Source: CAYRVF01 sp964427535
GTDB taxonomy: Bacteria > Chloroflexota > Ktedonobacteria > Ktedonobacterales > JADMIN01
DNA: 39,494 bases
Assembly: GCA_964427535.1 (NCBI GenBank)
Contig: CAYRVF010000036.1
Span: 1-39,494 of the forward strand
Direction: 5' to 3'
Numbering within the stretch: the stretch's first letter is position 1; each line of letters begins with the position of its first letter. The notes under the pieces were generated by a model, which worked only from the letters and a program-made list of their open reading frames with translations, did not search any database and was not told the DNA's origin. This document shows positions 32,896 through 39,494 of the stretch, piece by piece. The translations under genes and the position numbers were made by a program.

Positions 32896-34260
32896 ATGGA
32901 ACGCTCATGGGAGACTCCCCCGCCCGAGCCGGCGATTGAGCCGATTCGGGCGGAGCTTGACCAGCGGGGCGTCCGGACCGTCCTGCTGCAGTTCACGGAT
33001 ATCGCCGGGCACGTGAAGGGCGTGAGCATTCCAGCCGACCAGCTTGTCGATGTTCTGGCGCATGGCTGCCAGATTGATGGGTCGAGCATCGATAGCTTCG
33101 TGCGTGTCCGCGAGCGCGATATGGTGCTGCGGCCCGACGCGACGACGTTCGCCGTCCTGCCGCCGGAGACGGAGGAGGCGCCGCTGGCGCGCGTCATCTG
33201 CGCGGTGGAGACGATGGACAGGCACGCATTCGCGGGCGACCCTCGCTGGGTGCTGCACCGTGCCCTTACGCGCGCCGCCGAGCGCGGCTATGCCTACGCC
33301 GTCGCCCCGGAGGTCGAGTTCTACCTCTGCACTTTGGACGCGCGCGGGTTTCCCCAGCCGCTCGCAGGGGATACGAACAGCTACTTCGATCTTACCGCGG
33401 ACGCCGGAGCCAGCCTCCGCCACGAACTCGTGTCGGTGCTGCGAGGTATGGGAATCGACGTGGCAAGCAGCCACCATGAGGTATCGCCGGGCCAGCACGA
33501 GCTTGATCTGCCCGCGATGGACGCGCTCCGCGCCGCCGATGCCATCGTCACGCTCAAGTATGTGGCGCACCGGCTGGCACGCCAGCGCGGCGTGCGCGTC
33601 ACATTTATGCCAAAGCCATTTACCGACAGCAGTGGCTCGGGGATGCATCTGCACCAGATGCTGCTGGCACGGGGGGATGGCGCCAACCTCTTCGCCGGGC
33701 GGACGCGCCGCGAGATATCTGAACTCGCGTTGCGGTTCATCGCGGGGCAGCTTGCGCATGCGCCGTCATTCGTGGCGGTGACGTGCCCGCTCGTCAACTC
33801 CTACACGCGCCTGATCGGCGGCTATGAAGCGCCCGCGACCGTGACGTGGGCGCACGAGAATCGCGGTGCGCTTATTCGCGTGCCGCACCGGCAGAGCGCC
33901 TCGTCTGATCAGGCGCGTGTAGAGCTGCGGTGCGCCGATCCCGCGTGCAATCCGTATCTCGCGTTCGCCGCGATGATCCAGGCGGGTCTGGCGGGCATCG
34001 ATGAGGCGTTGCCCGCGCCTGAGCCAGCGGAAGAGTTGGTCTATGCATTCGAGGACGGTGAGCGCGAGCCGCTTGGCGTTACGCTGCTACCGCAGTCGCT
34101 GGGGGAGGCGCTGTCGAGGTTCAGCGCGAGCTCGCTGATGCGCGAGACCTTCGGCGAGCACATATTCGGCCACTACATCGAGTTGAAGCGCCGCGAGTGG
34201 CGGGAGTTTCAGCTCCACGTCACCGACTGGGAGCAGCAGACGTGTTGGGAAACCGCGTGA
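32896..34260 (+). CDS. Glutamine synthetase family protein (GlnA-like amine:glutamate ligase)
   Basis: Protein of 454 residues covering the whole GS-I fold: beta-grasp domain (about 15-105, with QIDGSSIDSF) and catalytic domain (110-450). Visible active-site motifs are APEVEFYL (E139, E141), HHEVSPGQHELDL (E195, E202), FMPKPFTDSSGSGMHLHQ (H251), VNSYTRLIGGYEAP (R305), ENRGALIRVP (R323, R328) and RVELRCADPACNPYLAFAAM (E343, R345). Ligands for two metals and ATP look intact. The usual adenylylation Tyr loop is not evident. Start ATG 32896 has GGAG 6 nt before it; GTG 32875 is a weaker choice. Being in an operon with an amino-acid permease, it could be true GlnA or a paralogue that glutamylates amines (gamma-glutamylpolyamine synthetase type). 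Sequence alone does not settle this. Confidence 0.9.
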   Translation: MERSWETPPPEPAIEPIRAELDQRGVRTVLLQFTDIAGHVKGVSIPADQLVDVLAHGCQIDGSSIDSFVRVRERDMVLRPDATTFAVLPPETEEAPLARVICAVETMDRHAFAGDPRWVLHRALTRAAERGYAYAVAPEVEFYLCTLDARGFPQPLAGDTNSYFDLTADAGASLRHELVSVLRGMGIDVASSHHEVSPGQHELDLPAMDALRAADAIVTLKYVAHRLARQRGVRVTFMPKPFTDSSGSGMHLHQMLLARGDGANLFAGRTRREISELALRFIAGQLAHAPSFVAVTCPLVNSYTRLIGGYEAPATVTWAHENRGALIRVPHRQSASSDQARVELRCADPACNPYLAFAAMIQAGLAGIDEALPAPEPAEELVYAFEDGEREPLGVTLLPQSLGEALSRFSASSLMRETFGEHIFGHYIELKRREWREFQLHVTDWEQQTCWETA

Positions 34261-35045
34261 ACGGGCACGGGACGCCGGATGGCGGCGGCGCGGTGGCCGG
34301 GAGCGTGTGGGTCGTCGGCGACATACACGGGGCGCGAGCGCGCCTCGTCGAGCTGCTGCGCGAGGCTGAAGTCATCGACGAGCGTGATCACTGGACCGCT
34401 GGCGCGACGACCGGCATCTGCATCGGCGACTACTTCAACCGGGGCGAGGACGGCGCGGGTGTCGTGGCGCTGCTGCGCCAGCTCCAGGAGGAAGCGTTCC
34501 GATCGGACGGGCGATTGGTGACGCTGCTCGGTAATCACGACGTCCTGATGTGTGGTGTGCTCGCCGAGCGCCGCGCGACGCCGTACGGGGAGTTCGCGAG
34601 TCGCTGGCTGTTCAACGGCGGGCGTTTCCTCGATCTGGAAGCGATGGAGCGCGATCCCACTGCGGAGGCCTGGCTCAAGCGCTTACCCGCGATGCGGCTT
34701 ATCGATGACACCCTGTATCTACACAGCGATACCGCCGCGTATCTCCGTCTGGGCCGGAGCGTCGACGAGGTGAACGCCACCGTCGCGGACACCCTGGAAC
34801 GGGGCGATCTCGCGCGCATCGCCGAGCTGTTCGATCTGCTCAGCAGACGCGGCGAGCTGCGCGACGGCGCCACGGTAGACCGGCTGCTGGAGCGGTTCGG
34901 TGGCGAGCGGCTGGTTCACGGGCACTCGCCGTTCTTTGGGCACGAGCCAGCGATATCCCACGGTGGGCGCTGCATCAACGTCGAGGGCGGACTGTGGGAC
35001 TCGGATGAGTCGGACCGGCTGGGCTTCGTCTGCTGGATCGCCTGA
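34257..35045 (+). CDS. PPP-type metallophosphatase (calcineurin-like phosphoesterase)
   Basis: Protein of 262 residues with the full PPP metal signature: VVGDIHGARARL (GDxHG, 21-25), IGDYFNRGED (GDxxxRG, 57-63), LLGNHDVLM (GNHD, 92-95), a downstream YLHSD and the C-terminal VHGHSPF with the last metal His. It resembles the bacterial Ser/Thr/Tyr protein phosphatase and ApaH branch. The chosen start is GTG 34257, overlapping the TGA of the ligase gene (GTGA), with GGGA 7 nt before it. A longer frame up to 34197 would overlap the ligase further. Together with the PP2C gene it gives the operon two unrelated phosphatases. The substrate may be a protein or a nucleotide (Ap4A-like). Confidence 0.9.
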   Translation: MNGHGTPDGGGAVAGSVWVVGDIHGARARLVELLREAEVIDERDHWTAGATTGICIGDYFNRGEDGAGVVALLRQLQEEAFRSDGRLVTLLGNHDVLMCGVLAERRATPYGEFASRWLFNGGRFLDLEAMERDPTAEAWLKRLPAMRLIDDTLYLHSDTAAYLRLGRSVDEVNATVADTLERGDLARIAELFDLLSRRGELRDGATVDRLLERFGGERLVHGHSPFFGHEPAISHGGRCINVEGGLWDSDESDRLGFVCWIA

Positions 35046-35079
35046 CCAGCACGCACCGCATAGGAGGCGCTGTCAGAGA

Positions 35080-36066
35080 TTAGTGTGGCCCGTGAGCGAG
35101 CTGCGCGAGCACGCCGATCAAGATGATGGCCGCGAGAATCGCACCGATCACGAGTACGTAGGAGAGCGTCCGGCGGACAAGCGGGTGATCGTCGAGCAGG
35201 GGGCGCCGCGCTAATGGATGTGACGGAGCGGGGGGCCGCTCCGCATCATAGTGCAGCAGCGCCTGGCGAAACTCTTCGACGGTCTGGTAACGCTCATCTG
35301 GGTCGCGACGGAGCGCCCGCTCGATCACCTGGGCGAGACCCGCTGGCACCGCCGGATTGACTTCGTCGACGGGGCGAATTGTACCGTAGAGGTGCTGGCC
35401 CATCACCGCGAGCGGATTGTCGCCCGAAAACGGTGGCTGCTGAGTCAGGAGCTCGTAGCCGATTGCCCCGAGCGAGTAGATGTCGGTGCGTACGTCGCCG
35501 CGCTTGCCCTGCACCTGCTCGGGGGCCATGTAGTCTGGCGTGCCTACGGCGGTCGTGAGGCCCGCCCAGGTAATGCGTCGCGCCCCGCGCAGTAACGCGA
35601 TACCGAAGTCAATGATGGTAACTTCTCCCGCGCCGGTGATCAGGATGTTTTCAGGCTTCAGGTCGCGGTGGATAACCCCGTGTTCGTGGCAATACTGCAC
35701 TGCCTGGCAGAGTTGATCGAGGATATTGAGGGCGTCGGATATCGGCAACGGGGCATGTGTAAAGAGATATGTCCGCAGCGTCTCGCCTTCGACGTACTCG
35801 GCCACCATATACGGATGACCCTCATGCTCTCCTGAGTCGAGCACGTGCTGAATGTGGGGATGATGCAGCGTGCGTCCGATCTCCAGCTCGCGACGGTAGC
35901 GATCGTAAATTGCCGGATCGCCGACGATACTGATGTGCGGAAACTTCAGCACGACCTGGTGGCCGTCGGCATCGTGGGCGAGATACGCCTGTCCCATGCC
36001 GCCGTAGCTCAGTTCGCGTTCCACCGTGTATGCGCCAACAGTTCTGCCCGGAGCCAGTTGCGCCAC
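35080..36066 (-). CDS. Hanks-type Ser/Thr protein kinase with C-terminal membrane anchor
   Basis: Protein of 328 residues. The kinase domain occupies about 12-270: glycine-rich loop SYGGMGQAYLA (20-30), Lys41 in VVLKF, Glu60 in the C helix, hinge MVAEYVEG, catalytic loop IHRDLKPEN (132-140), DFG (153-155), activation end TAVGTPDYMAPEQV and DIYSLGAIGYELL. All catalytic residues are present. A Pro-rich linker and one membrane helix follow (about 297-320, YVLVIGAILAAIILIGVLAQ), with a very short outside tail. It therefore lacks the PASTA sensor of many bacterial kinases. It converges with the permease-phosphatase-ligase operon, 34 nt from its end, and is the natural counterpart of the PP2C phosphatase there. 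Confidence 0.94.
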   Translation of the reverse strand: MAQLAPGRTVGAYTVERELSYGGMGQAYLAHDADGHQVVLKFPHISIVGDPAIYDRYRRELEIGRTLHHPHIQHVLDSGEHEGHPYMVAEYVEGETLRTYLFTHAPLPISDALNILDQLCQAVQYCHEHGVIHRDLKPENILITGAGEVTIIDFGIALLRGARRITWAGLTTAVGTPDYMAPEQVQGKRGDVRTDIYSLGAIGYELLTQQPPFSGDNPLAVMGQHLYGTIRPVDEVNPAVPAGLAQVIERALRRDPDERYQTVEEFRQALLHYDAERPPAPSHPLARRPLLDDHPLVRRTLSYVLVIGAILAAIILIGVLAQLAHGPH

Positions 36067-36184
36067 GACGCGTGCTCCACTCTTCTCACCGTACGATTCC
36101 GCCTCTCCGGCACTGCTATTCTACCATCGGCGCGGCAGCCATCATATCCACGTGTATGTGACCAGGCTTGGAGCCTGTAAGCGT

Positions 36185-36961
36185 CTAAGAGTCATTGGGC
36201 ATCGGTGCTCCGACCGTCTCGGCCAGTGACCGGCCAAATCGCGACCACGCACTCACGACGACGACCGCTACCGCGACGGTCGGGATGGCGAGCGCAAACA
36301 GATGCCAGCGCATGATAGCGGCCCCACCGACAACCGCCGCGAGCAGATAGACGCCGACTACCGCCGCATGCATGGCCGTGCCTGGCGGGTCTTTCCCAGC
36401 TTCGTCGGCTCGTGGATGCCTGCGTACCAACCCCGCCACCAGTGTGGTCCAGGTGCCGGTAATGTACGTTGTGGCCACGCCACGGATACCGAGTGTATGG
36501 ACCGCGATACTCTGGAGACCCATCGCCGCGGCCGCCAGCATGATCAGTATGTGGGTGGTACCCGACAAAGGAGATGGAAAGAGTGCTCCAGCGAGGGTGA
36601 GGGCGCACAGGATGAGCAGCTCGAGCGCGCATGCGATGGTAACTGCGTGAGGCCAAAGCCCATGCTGCTCCGGTGGATCCTTCGCGACACGATCAACGAG
36701 CAGGCTTCCTCCCGCGACGCCAACGAGGTAAGCCGCGAGCGCCAGTGCCGATCGCAATGCCGCCGGCCACTGCGCCTGAGTGACGGACACTCCGAGTAGT
36801 ACGGTGTTGCCAGTCATGTTGGCCGTGAAGATGTGCCCGAAGCCCAGGTAGCTGATCGCGTCAACGCAGCCACCCGTGAATGCGAGCAGCAAGACCAGAG
36901 CGTTGCGGGTGGCTGTGAGCGAGCGGAGCGGCCGGGCACCCTGCGCCGGATGGGAGCCCAT
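36185..36961 (-). CDS. DUF1275 (YoaK-like) membrane protein
   Basis: Polytopic membrane protein of 258 residues with about six helices. The family hallmark is LLAFTGGCVDAISYLGFGHI, then FTANMTGNTVLLG in the N-terminal third, and a second-half repeat with MGLQSIAVHTLGIRGVATTY, then ITGTWTTLVAGL. ATG 36961 has GAGGAG 7 nt upstream; a longer frame to 37015 has no good site. The family is widespread but of unknown function; a small-molecule transport role is often assumed without proof. It lies alone between the kinase and the alcohol dehydrogenase. Confidence 0.9.
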   Translation of the reverse strand: MGSHPAQGARPLRSLTATRNALVLLLAFTGGCVDAISYLGFGHIFTANMTGNTVLLGVSVTQAQWPAALRSALALAAYLVGVAGGSLLVDRVAKDPPEQHGLWPHAVTIACALELLILCALTLAGALFPSPLSGTTHILIMLAAAAMGLQSIAVHTLGIRGVATTYITGTWTTLVAGLVRRHPRADEAGKDPPGTAMHAAVVGVYLLAAVVGGAAIMRWHLFALAIPTVAVAVVVVSAWSRFGRSLAETVGAPMPNDS

Positions 36962-37042
36962 GCCGCGTCTCCTCGTCTTCGCCTTGACGTACCGGTCGCT
37001 CACTGTGTGGAGCACTCCGCGTGTGAAATCGGTGGCCGGAAC

Positions 37043-38263
37043 TTAGCCCGCGCTTGTCGTGGGGGCTGTACTCCGCGGATCCAACACAACCTTGATGTAG
37101 TGGTCTTCACGCCGGTCAAACCGACGGAAGGCCTCTGGCGCGTCCTCTAACGGCAATCGCTGCGTGACGACAACGCCTGGCTTGGCACGGCCCAAGATGA
37201 TCAGGTCGCGCAGATCTGATTGGTAGCGTTTGTCGTGGTCACGGCCCATCCCAATCGTAACATCCTTGCGGAACAGCTCCGCCCAGGGCACCGCCAGATC
37301 CCCTGTGGCCTCGAGCGGGTCAGTGGGCTTGGCGTCGTGGGGCAGATACACGCCCACAATCCCGATGCGGCCCGTCGGCTGGACGAGCCTGGCCAGCGCG
37401 TGGATGACGACAGCCGGGTTCTCTCGACTGGGATCGGTCCAGTCGCGCGCCTGAAAGCCTATCGCGTCGATGCCGCAGGTTACTCCGGTCATTGCCTGCT
37501 GGCCGCGCCAGGTCGGTCCAGCAGCCTCACGCAGCCGACCGAGCTGCTCCAGTATCTGCTCCACCGGGTCGCCGCGGCCGAAGTCAATCGGGATCGCCCC
37601 GATCTCTCCGGCTTTCTCCAGCCGTTCGGGGATGTTGTCAACTACATAGACCACGGACGCCCCACGCAGATGCACCGCCGAGTAGGCCGCGAGCAGGCCA
37701 ATCGTGCCTGCCCCGAAGATCACCACGCTGTCCCCCGGCGTTACGTGCGCCAGCGCGGTCGCGTGGTAGCCGGTGGTGAAGGCATCGGCAAGCAGGACAA
37801 AGTCGTGCTCCCATGAGTCGCCTGGCTCGCCTGGCAGACGTAGGCAGTTGGCGTCGGCAAACGGCACGCGCAGCAGCTCAGCCTGCGCGCCCCGGTAGGT
37901 GCCCATGTGCGGGTAGCCATACGCCGCTCCCGCCTGACCAGGATTGACCGTCAGGCAGGCGTCGGTAAATCCACGCAGACAGTTCTCACAGAATCCGCAG
38001 CAGATATGTGTCGGCACGGTCACGCGGTCACCTACCTGCACCGACACCACCGCCGATCCGACCGCCTCGACGATCCCTAGCGGCTCGTGTCCGATCACCA
38101 TCCCCGCCACATCACCCATGCGTCCCTCATAGATGTGCAGATCGGTGCCGCAGATCGCCGATGACGTGACCCGCAGCAGGATGTCGGTGGGTGCCTCGAT
38201 CCGCGCATCGTCCACGGTGCCCACGGCGACCTCGCCGACGCCTCGAACTACGACCGCTCGCAT
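37043..38263 (-). CDS. Zinc-dependent alcohol dehydrogenase (formaldehyde dehydrogenase-like)
   Basis: Protein of 406 residues of the medium-chain dehydrogenase/reductase superfamily. Catalytic zinc ligands are C38 (AICGTDLH) and the GHEP pair H59-E60. A structural-zinc loop is seen as CCGFCENCLRGFTDAC (C89, C92, C95, C103). The Rossmann domain has FGAGTIG (about 179-185) and an acidic residue after the second strand (VYVVDN), suggesting NAD(H) use. The length and the QAGAAYGYPHMGTYRGAQAE region are like the glutathione-independent formaldehyde dehydrogenase branch. AAGGAGG lies 7 nt before ATG 38263. The substrate (formaldehyde or another alcohol/aldehyde) cannot be decided from sequence. 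Confidence 0.92.
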   Translation of the reverse strand: MRAVVVRGVGEVAVGTVDDARIEAPTDILLRVTSSAICGTDLHIYEGRMGDVAGMVIGHEPLGIVEAVGSAVVSVQVGDRVTVPTHICCGFCENCLRGFTDACLTVNPGQAGAAYGYPHMGTYRGAQAELLRVPFADANCLRLPGEPGDSWEHDFVLLADAFTTGYHATALAHVTPGDSVVIFGAGTIGLLAAYSAVHLRGASVVYVVDNIPERLEKAGEIGAIPIDFGRGDPVEQILEQLGRLREAAGPTWRGQQAMTGVTCGIDAIGFQARDWTDPSRENPAVVIHALARLVQPTGRIGIVGVYLPHDAKPTDPLEATGDLAVPWAELFRKDVTIGMGRDHDKRYQSDLRDLIILGRAKPGVVVTQRLPLEDAPEAFRRFDRREDHYIKVVLDPRSTAPTTSAG

Positions 38264-38670
38264 ATCTGGACCTCCTTGCTGGATTTCCGAGATGAGCATC
38301 CACTACTCGTCGTGCCAGGCTCAGACTAGCGCATACACGAACGCTTTACTGGGTGGAACCGCAGCCTCAGGTGTTGCCGAACGCGATGGGAGCTGGGGCA
38401 TCGAGTCCACTTCTCACTAACATGTGCGGCCGAACCCCCTCAACTCCATGCCGTGCTGGCTTACGCTGGCTGCCGCGACATCGACTGCCCGACCGACCGC
38501 ACTGGATGTCACCGAGACGCACAGGGAGTTCGCCGGCGGTGTGTGGCGCCATCGCAGCGGTTACCAGCACGACCGCAGTAGTAATGCCAGCCGTGAGGAG
38601 CGTACAGCGCTGGCTCAGCTGCGTTACCAGCCCCGTCTTTCTGGGAGATCTGGACACATCTGGCCAACAC
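38264..38670. other. Intergenic region, no gene recognised
   Basis: About 400 nt upstream of the alcohol dehydrogenase. Open frames on both strands show no ribosome site and no recognisable protein. It presumably holds the minus-strand promoter of the dehydrogenase gene. Confidence 0.4.
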
Positions 38671-38698
38671 AAAAGCCCCCGGTTCATCGCCGGGGGCT
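38671..38698 (-). terminator. Rho-independent terminator (minus strand)
   Basis: AGCCCCCGG (38674-38682) pairs with CCGGGGGCT (38690-38698) around a 7-nt loop. On the minus strand the hairpin is followed by TTTTGT. It lies about 120 nt downstream of the tRNA-Lys 3' half on the same strand, so it may be the original terminator of that tRNA transcript. Confidence 0.8.
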
Positions 38699-38731
38699 GT
38701 TCGTGCTCCACTCAGTGTATGCGCCATCAGA

Positions 38732-38806
38732 GGCAGAGCCGCTAAACGTCGGGGCAGAGCGGCTTATCGTGTGGGATACGTTCATCCCGACTTGCCGCTC
38801 TGCCCC
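38732..38806. repeat. Three copies of a GGCAGAGC repeat, two direct and one inverted
   Basis: GGCAGAGCCGCTAAACGTC (38732-38750) and GGCAGAGCGGCTTATCGTG (38753-38771) are direct copies 21 bp apart. The reverse complement GGGGCAGAGCGGCAAGTCGG reads from 38806 back to 38787. GGGGCAGAGCGG (38751-38762) and CCGCTCTGCCCC (38795-38806) form a perfect 12-bp inverted repeat. It encloses a second dyad, GGGAT (38773-38777)/ATCCC (38784-38788). The block lies between a terminator and the tRNA half-gene, as arm-type binding sites of a recombinase would. Confidence 0.6.
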
Positions 38807-38819
38807 ATGAAATCTGTAG

Positions 38820-38866
38820 TGAGCCCCCAGGGACTCGAACCCTGAACCCGCTGATTAAGAGTCAGC
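38820..38866 (-). tRNA. tRNA-Lys(CTT), 3' half only
   Basis: The minus strand reads the anticodon arm GCTGA-CTCTTAA-TCAGC (38866-38850; anticodon CTT, Lys). A short variable loop GGGTT follows, then the T arm CAGGG-TTCGAGT-CCCTG and the acceptor 3' strand GGGGCTC, with discriminator A at 38820. CCA is not encoded. The 5' half is absent: upstream sequence has neither a D arm nor the GAGCCCC needed to pair with the acceptor strand. It is therefore not a functional tRNA gene but a remnant or the tRNA-derived half of an attachment site. Confidence 0.7.
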
Positions 38867-39299
38867 AGTGGGGATGGACGGAACCGCGAATCCGCTGTGC
38901 CCCTGGCGCCGCGCCACGTACCTCTGCGCGCATGTCACACAAAAGCAGTGTTCAACAGCCTCGTCTGTGGCAGTATAGGCCGCACTCGCCGGAATCGCCA
39001 GGAATGGGCGTGAAACGGGAATGACGACGTCGCGAATACGCGACACACTCGCAAAAATGCGGAGAAATGGCCAGGAATTGCAACGGTTCGCGCACAGCTT
39101 GCCGGCCAGGGTGGTGTCACTCTCCAGCGTCAACGGCTTTCAGCATCGCCGAATGTCCACCCTGCCCGCCGCCATCTTGCTGACGGCGTTTGAGAATCAT
39201 GGGAAGGTCGATGCTCGAATCCGCTTCTAGAGCCATGTCACGTCAAGCATCCTGCGCCGTGAGGAGAGACATGTACTTCCAAGCAGGGTGTCGCGGGGT
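38867..39299. other. Region beyond the tRNA half-gene, no gene recognised
   Basis: About 430 nt with short overlapping open frames on both strands, none with a good ribosome site or known motif. It holds a small perfect hairpin GTCGCG-AATA-CGCGAC (39029-39044). Confidence 0.4.
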
Positions 39300-39494
39300 C
39301 TAGAACTGATCTGGCCTTGTTAACATCCTGGCGCAGCCTCTGCGGAGAGGATCCGCGGAGGTGTTCATATAGCCGAGATTGGAGTCGTCCACTTCGCCCA
39401 GGTCGCGCGGGAAGTCGCTGAAGCGGTCGTGCCCCGCTTTCGCAGCCCATGCGCGAAGCACACGTTCACGCAGCCGGCGCTGCGGGCGATCCTG
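39300..39494 (-). CDS. Partial reading frame of unknown function (enters from the right edge)
   Basis: A minus-strand frame enters at the window edge and runs 64 codons to TAG at 39302-39300. The readable protein includes RRLRERVLRAWAAKAGHDRF, then SDFPRDLGEVDDSNLGYM, and ends CARMLTRPDQF. It is rich in charged residues and has a plausible codon pattern, but I do not recognise a family. It could be the end of a real gene belonging to whatever lies beyond the tRNA half-gene, or a chance open frame. Confidence 0.35.
   Translation of the reverse strand, partial: QDRPQRRLRERVLRAWAAKAGHDRFSDFPRDLGEVDDSNLGYMNTSADPLRRGCARMLTRPDQF

Noticed and set aside
38820..38900. A complete tRNA-Lys gene
   Set aside because: The sequence where the D arm and 5' acceptor strand should be cannot pair with the 3' half.

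Overview
The window looks like a chromosomal segment of a high-GC bacterium, most likely a member of the Chloroflexota. This is an inference from several traits: very long exported proteins with Thr-Pro-rich linkers, an F420-type (deazaflavin) oxidoreductase, an ECF42 sigma factor next to its DGPF-domain partner, and a CopC-CopD fusion. No phage or plasmid backbone genes are visible. Start codons are mostly ATG with clear GGAGG-type ribosome sites 6-8 nt upstream.

Left part (1-7545). A DinB-fold gene cut by the window edge is followed by a DHA2-type MFS exporter, an ECF42-type sigma factor with its DGPF/YCII partner, an antibiotic-monooxygenase-fold protein and a deazaflavin-dependent nitroreductase-family protein, all on the minus strand. 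A divergent plus-strand operon then encodes a PadR repressor and a second DHA2 exporter overlapping by ATGA. It ends at a GC-rich hairpin and a decayed 2TM-domain gene.

Centre (7866-24821). Seven genes on the minus strand, about 17 kb, all encode exported or membrane proteins. In transcription order they are: a 1889-residue protein with SdrD/Cna-B-like, IPT/TIG and parallel beta-helix regions; a Tat-exported multicopper-oxidase-like protein; a second multicopper-oxidase-like protein; a third, ligand-poor cupredoxin protein fused to four Ig-like repeats and a C-terminal module; a small membrane-anchored protein; a CopC-CopD copper protein; and a subtilisin-like protease carrying the same C-terminal module. 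The first two oxidase-like proteins carry complementary halves of the usual copper-ligand set. This suggests a heteromeric (split) multicopper oxidase displayed outside the cell. It is the best candidate here for an undescribed system.

Right of the cluster (24822-29852) lie a 1.1-kb gene-free stretch with a perfect 15-bp hairpin, a NarL/DesK-type two-component pair, and a divergent lipoprotein with seven Asp-box (beta-propeller) motifs.

The next block (30396-36066) couples an APC amino-acid permease to a PP2C-type phosphatase, a glutamine-synthetase-family ligase and a PPP-family metallophosphatase in one tight operon. It converges with a membrane-anchored Ser/Thr kinase. Together they suggest phosphorylation-controlled amine or amino-acid uptake and assimilation.

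The end (36185-39494) holds a DUF1275 membrane protein, a zinc alcohol dehydrogenase and a non-coding zone. That zone contains a rho-independent terminator, three copies of a GGCAGAGC-type repeat and an isolated 3' half of a tRNA-Lys(CTT) gene, followed by an unrecognised partial reading frame. The tRNA half-gene resembles the scar or attachment site of an integrated element.
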